Source: an uncultured Lachnobacterium sp.
Lineage (GTDB): Bacteria > Bacillota > Clostridia > Lachnospirales > Lachnospiraceae
Assembly (NCBI GenBank): GCA_900549895.1
Contig: URQG01000066.1
Span: 1-8,828, forward strand
Direction of reading: 5' to 3'
DNA length: 8,828 nt
Shown here piece after piece: positions 5,832 to 8,828 of this stretch; position 1 is the first letter of the stretch, and each line of letters begins with the position of its first letter. Position numbers and translations under genes: made by a program. The notes under the pieces were generated by a model, which saw only the letters and a list, made by a program, of their open reading frames with translations, was not told the DNA's origin and did not search any database.

Positions 5832-6518
5832 TTAAGAAATGGTTGAAATTTCCATCTTCGTAATTACAGTTGTCAGATACCCCTCCGCTGACTCCAACTC
5901 ATCAAGTCCCTGATACACGCGCTCGCTTTCCATGCCACAGTTTGTTACTCCGTACACCTGAATGTTTCGCCCCTCATTCTGTTGCTCCCGTAATACTTCC
6001 AGCAGTTCCGCCAGACGTTTACCGGACTTCATATAGATACACGTTCCACCATAATCAAGTGCTCTGCGCACATCATACGATGCCGGAATAACATGAATCT
6101 CCTCACTTTTCTCACCGAGAGAAATGCCAAGTCTGCCTGCCGCCGCGCAAAAAGACGGAACCCCACTGATCATAACTGCCTTCTGCCCCGCTTCCAACGC
6201 TCGATGGTGCATATACATATAAGTCGAATACACACTCGGATCGCCGATCGTCAGCATTCCGACTTTCTTTCCCCGCTTCAGATAATCCTCGATTGCCTGA
6301 TAGCTTCTCTCGTGTGCCAATTCCAGTTTCTGTGCATCCTTTATCATCGGAAAAGGCATACAGATCAACGGTTTTTCTTCCATCTCCGGGTACACCTCAT
6401 GCACGATCCGATAAGCGTAGCATTCTTCTTTCGACACTGCCGGCAGCACGATCACATCGCATTTTCGAATTGTCTGAATGGCCTTGATCGTTATAAGTTC
6501 CGGCTCTCCCGGCCCCAC
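5832..6518 (-). CDS. cobI: Precorrin-2/cobalt-factor II C20-methyltransferase; true start unresolved
   Basis: CobI/CbiL transfers a methyl group from S-adenosylmethionine to C20 of (cobalt-)precorrin-2, the step right after cobalt insertion by CbiK in the anaerobic pathway. Numbered from the GTG at 6518 (228 residues), the tetrapyrrole-methylase features are GPGEPELIT (2-10), GDPSVYST (92-99), SGVPSFCAAAGRLG (118-131) and MKSGK (163-167). GDPSVYS with the GVPSF segment is characteristic of CobI/CbiL. The oddity is at the 5' end. Homology continues upstream of the GTG as SLYGIG, which is the first strand of the SAM-binding domain and should be essential. Between the cbiK TGA (6569-6567) and 6518 the frame contains no ATG, GTG or TTG. 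Candidate non-standard starts are ATT at 6554 and CTG at 6533. The coordinates given are the minimum. The gene sits in the same frame as cbiK. Confidence 0.85.
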   Translation of the reverse strand: MGPGEPELITIKAIQTIRKCDVIVLPAVSKEECYAYRIVHEVYPEMEEKPLICMPFPMIKDAQKLELAHERSYQAIEDYLKRGKKVGMLTIGDPSVYSTYMYMHHRALEAGQKAVMISGVPSFCAAAGRLGISLGEKSEEIHVIPASYDVRRALDYGGTCIYMKSGKRLAELLEVLREQQNEGRNIQVYGVTNCGMESERVYQGLDELESAEGYLTTVITKMEISTIS

Positions 6519-6566
6519 ACCGATACCATACAGGCTTCCGGCCTGTTGCGCAATTTCATCTTCAAA

Positions 6567-7364
6567 TCATTCCATCACCGCTCTAAGATGTGCCAGATAC
6601 ACATCACGCACCGCAGGATACTCTCCAATTCCCCGAATCATGCACTCTGGCTCATAACCGGCCTCTTTTAATTTGCTATAAAAAGAATCTTCTTCTCCCG
6701 CCATATCATTGTTGGCATGATCGCCGGCAACCAGCATAAACGGCGTCACGACCACGTGTTTCTGTTCTGCCCGCGCCAACTCTTCGTTCATCCGGCGGAT
6801 CACGTCCTCGATCGTGATCCTTCCTTCCACCGTGGCAATATAAATCGGATGATTCACACACGCGCGCAACGCATTTTCCATAATAGCGTAGCTGCTGTCT
6901 GCCATATGCTCGGTTCCGTGTCCCATAAACACCAGCGGTGCATCGCCAACCTCATCCTTGAGCGATATCCACAATGCATTCGCCACATCAACATAATCCT
7001 GTGGCTTCTCAAGCAGTGCATCCGCCACTTCAATTTGCACAAAATCGCTTCGATGCTCCTCAACTGCCTGCTTTAAATTGTGGTTTTCAATTCCGTTGAT
7101 AATATGCGTCGGGAGTACCGCCACATGCGTATAGCCCCGCTCCTTCAGCTGTGCAAGCGCCTCTGCCGGACTCAATACATCAATCTGTTCCTTCTCTTTC
7201 ATCGCCCGACGAACAATCCCACTGGAAAAAGCCTCCGCCACCATCCAGTCCGGATACACATTCCCGACCAGTCGCCGGATTGCAGAAATATTCTTTTCTC
7301 TCGTCTTCGGATAGGTTGTTCCGAAGCTGACAATTAAAATCGCATTTTTCTTATGATCTGTCAT
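6567..7364 (-). CDS. cbiK: Sirohydrochlorin cobaltochelatase CbiK
   Basis: A 265-residue cytosolic class II chelatase, matching the length of Salmonella CbiK (264). It inserts Co2+ into sirohydrochlorin, committing it to anaerobic cobalamin synthesis. Two domains with chelatase folds are recognisable: ILIVSFGTTYPKTREKNI at 9-26 and HIINGIENH at 87-95 in the first half, then VFMGHGTEH at 145-153, the conserved E of ATVEG (177-181), and MLVAGDHANNDMAG at 210-223 in the second. H149 and H216 correspond to the two cobalt-binding histidines of the family. It ends with GIGEYPAVRDVYLAHL, the normal family C-terminus. The ATG at 7364 lacks a close strong ribosome binding site; AAAGGA lies further up, separated by a small hairpin. 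It is the first gene of the operon cbiK-cobI-72-aa gene. No cobalamin riboswitch fits in the short leader. Confidence 0.93.
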   Translation of the reverse strand: MTDHKKNAILIVSFGTTYPKTREKNISAIRRLVGNVYPDWMVAEAFSSGIVRRAMKEKEQIDVLSPAEALAQLKERGYTHVAVLPTHIINGIENHNLKQAVEEHRSDFVQIEVADALLEKPQDYVDVANALWISLKDEVGDAPLVFMGHGTEHMADSSYAIMENALRACVNHPIYIATVEGRITIEDVIRRMNEELARAEQKHVVVTPFMLVAGDHANNDMAGEEDSFYSKLKEAGYEPECMIRGIGEYPAVRDVYLAHLRAVME

Positions 7365-7372
7365 CGCTTATT

Positions 7373-7395
7373 CATCCCGTTGTGCGGGTTCCTTT
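7373..7395 (-). promoter_or_regulatory. Distant ribosome binding site, hairpin and mini-ORF before cbiK
   Basis: On the minus strand AAAGGA (7395-7390) is followed by a small hairpin, CCCG-5 nt-CGGG (7388-7376), and at once by an ATG (7375) opening a four-codon frame (MNKR) whose TGA overlaps the cbiK ATG as ATGA. Folding the hairpin would bring AAAGGA close to the mini-ORF start, whose termination could deliver ribosomes to cbiK. This is an inferred coupling. Confidence 0.3.
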
Positions 7396-7416
7396 CAAAA
7401 CGTATTTTCTAATATC

Positions 7417-7445
7417 ATATTGATGACTTTTCCAGCGAAAGTCAA
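7417..7445 (-). promoter_or_regulatory. Candidate promoter of the cobalamin operon
   Basis: TTGACT (7445-7440) reads on the minus strand with a 17-nt spacer to CAATAT (7422-7417); a better -10, TATGAT, lies 3 nt further on at a 20-nt spacing. The region sits between the terminator of the secreted-protein gene and cbiK, the only place for an operon promoter. An inverted repeat GACTTT/AAAGTC (7425-7430 and 7438-7443) overlaps the -35 and spacer and may be an operator. Confidence 0.4.
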
Positions 7446-7446
7446 C

Positions 7447-7495
7447 AAAAAAACCTGCTTCAATGATGCCACATATAAGACATCACTGAAACAGG
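7447..7495 (-). terminator. Intrinsic terminator after the secreted-protein gene
   Basis: The minus-strand RNA forms a 15-bp stem (arms 7495-7481 and 7468-7454) with a 12-nt loop and two G-U pairs, followed by seven U (7453-7447). On the plus strand the two wobble positions become A-C mismatches and no T-run follows, so it acts in one direction only. It begins 19 nt after the stop codon of the 7514-8614 gene. Confidence 0.85.
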
Positions 7496-7513
7496 AAAAA
7501 ACAGTTAGCAATT

Positions 7514-8614
7514 TTATGCTGTTGTAATACCGCAATGCCGTAAATCTACGACAGGTACATTTTTAACTTTGAATGTATACTTATGAATTCCCTTCTTGAT
7601 CACTTTGTTCGTCGGTGTGTAATACGCAAACAACTGTTTTCCAGGATATCCGGCTCTTGCAAATGTCGGGAACGCCATGTCTACTCCCATGGTATTTACG
7701 GTATATCCCTTGACAACCAAAGTATTTCCACTGTAAGAAAGCGATTCGATCACAAGCTCGGTATCATCGCTTTCATAGTCACTGAGTTTCTTGCTGACCT
7801 TCTGCTTCCAGATATTCTTAACCGGCGAAACTTCCTTGCTGGTTTTGGTATCCTTCTTATTGGCTTTTATGACTACCTTAACCTTATACTTTGCAGATCC
7901 GGCACCTTTTGCCTTATAGGTAAATGTATACAGATCCTTCGCGCTACTGGTAAATGTCTTAATCTGCTTGGAACCCTTATAGACATAAATCTTAGAAACA
8001 CCACGAACACCTGCGCCACCGTTATTGACGTCTACCTGAATACCAACCTGATCTGCAGACATCTTGGTCACTTCAATCTTAGGAGCCTTCACCATGATAT
8101 AATCATACTCAGCGACATCCGAACGAGGTGTGATCTTTGTAATCACTTTCAGTCTTGGCAGTCTGGTCACATTACTATTTTCACGAACGTCATAATAATA
8201 ATCCACCGTAACCGATTTTCCCGGATACACAAGCTTCTTTTTTAAAACAGTCCTGGAATAACTATTAATTGTCTGACTCACCAGCAGCGGGCCGGTACTT
8301 GATTCCGACCAGGTCATAACAACCGGACTCTCCGTAGCAACAGACATACTGATCTGAAGAACCGTATCCGTATCATTTTTTACTGTAAAATTAGTCAATT
8401 GGTCGCCGACCGTAATATCTCCTGTTGTAAACGTATCACCAAATTTGACTGTAGCTTCCTTTGCTTCGGTAACCGTGTAAGTTGCCGTGTTTGTATCTTT
8501 GTTGGTCTCAAATCCCTTGCCTAGAGCGAAAGCCGTATCCGTATTACACAGACCGATTGCAAGCAGCAATCCAAACATAACAAGTCCACAACCCAATTTC
8601 TTCCATATCTTCAT
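7514..8614 (-). CDS. Secreted protein of unknown function with beta-sandwich-like repeats
   Basis: A 366-residue protein from ATG at 8614; AAGGAGGT (8629-8622) lies 7 nt upstream. The frame also has a TTG at 8620, rejected because it is nearly on the ribosome binding site. Residues 1-30 form a signal peptide: basic MKIWKK, hydrophobic GLVMFGLLLAIG, and a type I cleavage site after AFA (28-30). The cysteine at 23 is not in a proper lipobox. The mature part is Thr, Ser, Lys and Val rich: an acidic/threonine-rich segment (31-100), a stretch with VYPGKSVTVDYYYDVREN (129-146), a possible Fn3/Ig-like module (about 179-265, KIEVTKMSADQVGIQVDVNN to VKVVIKANKKDTKTSK), and a C-terminal beta-rich part ending HCGITTA. 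There is no LPxTG, transmembrane tail, choline-binding repeat or SLH domain, so it is probably released or loosely attached. No family is recognised. It has its own promoter and terminator and is therefore likely monocistronic. Confidence 0.8.
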   Translation of the reverse strand: MKIWKKLGCGLVMFGLLLAIGLCNTDTAFALGKGFETNKDTNTATYTVTEAKEATVKFGDTFTTGDITVGDQLTNFTVKNDTDTVLQISMSVATESPVVMTWSESSTGPLLVSQTINSYSRTVLKKKLVYPGKSVTVDYYYDVRENSNVTRLPRLKVITKITPRSDVAEYDYIMVKAPKIEVTKMSADQVGIQVDVNNGGAGVRGVSKIYVYKGSKQIKTFTSSAKDLYTFTYKAKGAGSAKYKVKVVIKANKKDTKTSKEVSPVKNIWKQKVSKKLSDYESDDTELVIESLSYSGNTLVVKGYTVNTMGVDMAFPTFARAGYPGKQLFAYYTPTNKVIKKGIHKYTFKVKNVPVVDLRHCGITTA

Positions 8615-8643
8615 AAGCAATACCTCCTTATTTGTTTATAAAA

Positions 8644-8652
8644 ATGATACCA
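8644..8652 (-). promoter_or_regulatory. Extended -10 promoter of the secreted-protein gene
   Basis: The minus strand reads TG-G-TATCAT (8652-8644), an extended -10 element with five of six consensus positions in the hexamer. No good -35 is present at 17 nt (GTCGCA). Two near-repeats of CTTT(G)CGACT on the plus strand lie at 8655-8674, over the spacer and -35 region, and could bind a regulator. The leader would be about 23 nt, just enough for the AAGGAGGT ribosome binding site. Confidence 0.45.
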
Positions 8653-8674
8653 CGCTTTCGACTCTTTGCGACTT

Positions 8675-8828
8675 TATGTGCGCGAATTACACCTATTTCA
8701 ACATGAACGACCTGCAAATTCGGGGATGTCATGATCAGATTGGTTTTCCAAAACGGACGATACCGGATTAAAAATGTAAAAAAGAAAATTAGCAGCAAAC
8801 GTATTCAACCAACAGGATTTTGGACGGT
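8675..8828. other. Right-edge region with no recognised gene
   Basis: About 150 nt upstream of the secreted-protein promoter up to the window edge. No coding region with a ribosome binding site or recognisable product is seen on either strand, and no terminator. A small dyad GTTTT-CC-AAAAC occurs at 8743-8754. The stretch may be the promoter side or the tail of a neighbouring gene outside the window. Confidence 0.3.

Noticed and set aside
7454..7495. Plus-strand terminator at the same hairpin
   Set aside because: The two wobble pairs become A-C mismatches on the plus strand and A residues, not T, follow.
8743..8754. Dyad GTTTT-CC-AAAAC near the right edge
   Set aside because: Short, AT-rich, far from the assigned promoter, and no second copy was seen in the window.
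1..8828. Mobile element, CRISPR array, toxin-antitoxin, phage or defence system
   Set aside because: No transposase, integrase, repeat-spacer array, paired small genes or other hallmark was found; gene content looks like ordinary chromosomal metabolism and regulation.

Overview
The window reads as a chromosomal segment of an anaerobic Firmicute, most likely a gut Lachnospiraceae or related clostridium. This is inferred from strong AGGAGG-type ribosome binding sites, clostridial-type small proteins, a SprA-related HExxH protein, and CbiK, which inserts cobalt early as in the anaerobic B12 pathway. I see no mobile element, CRISPR array, rRNA or tRNA. All genes are on the minus strand except the aspartase gene in the middle.

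Layout, left to right. (1) 1-1124 (-): an N-terminal-complete, C-terminally cut gene for an ABC-class P-loop ATPase of unknown role. Just upstream of it, 1172-1732 (-) encodes a SprA-related putative zinc metalloprotease with its own good promoter. (2) 1843-3307 (-): a two-gene signalling unit, an ECF-like sigma factor whose 3' end overlaps by 11 nt a single-pass membrane protein that is probably its anti-sigma factor. (3) 3386-3841 (-): an Lrp/AsnC-type regulator, divergent from aspartate ammonia-lyase (4144-5562, +). They share a 302-nt control region with overlapping promoter-like elements, small dyads and, unusually, an intrinsic terminator inside the regulator's own leader. (4) 5578-7364 (-): a cobalamin-synthesis operon of cbiK, cobI (cbiL) and a small conserved-looking 72-aa gene. 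It ends at a bidirectional terminator shared with aspA. (5) 7514-8614 (-): a secreted beta-rich protein of unknown function, with its own extended -10 promoter and a strong terminator.

How the parts work together. CbiK inserts cobalt into sirohydrochlorin and CobI methylates the product at C20, two consecutive steps of anaerobic corrin synthesis. The Lrp protein is the natural candidate for controlling aspA, which deaminates aspartate to fumarate, and itself. The sigma/anti-sigma pair looks like a self-contained envelope-signalling switch whose targets are not visible here.

The oddest point is the cbiK/cobI junction. The two genes lie in the same frame, separated by one TGA. CobI homology runs upstream of its first usable start codon, with no ATG, GTG or TTG in the gap. 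This suggests a broken or recoded CbiK-CobI fusion, a non-standard start codon, or a sequence error.
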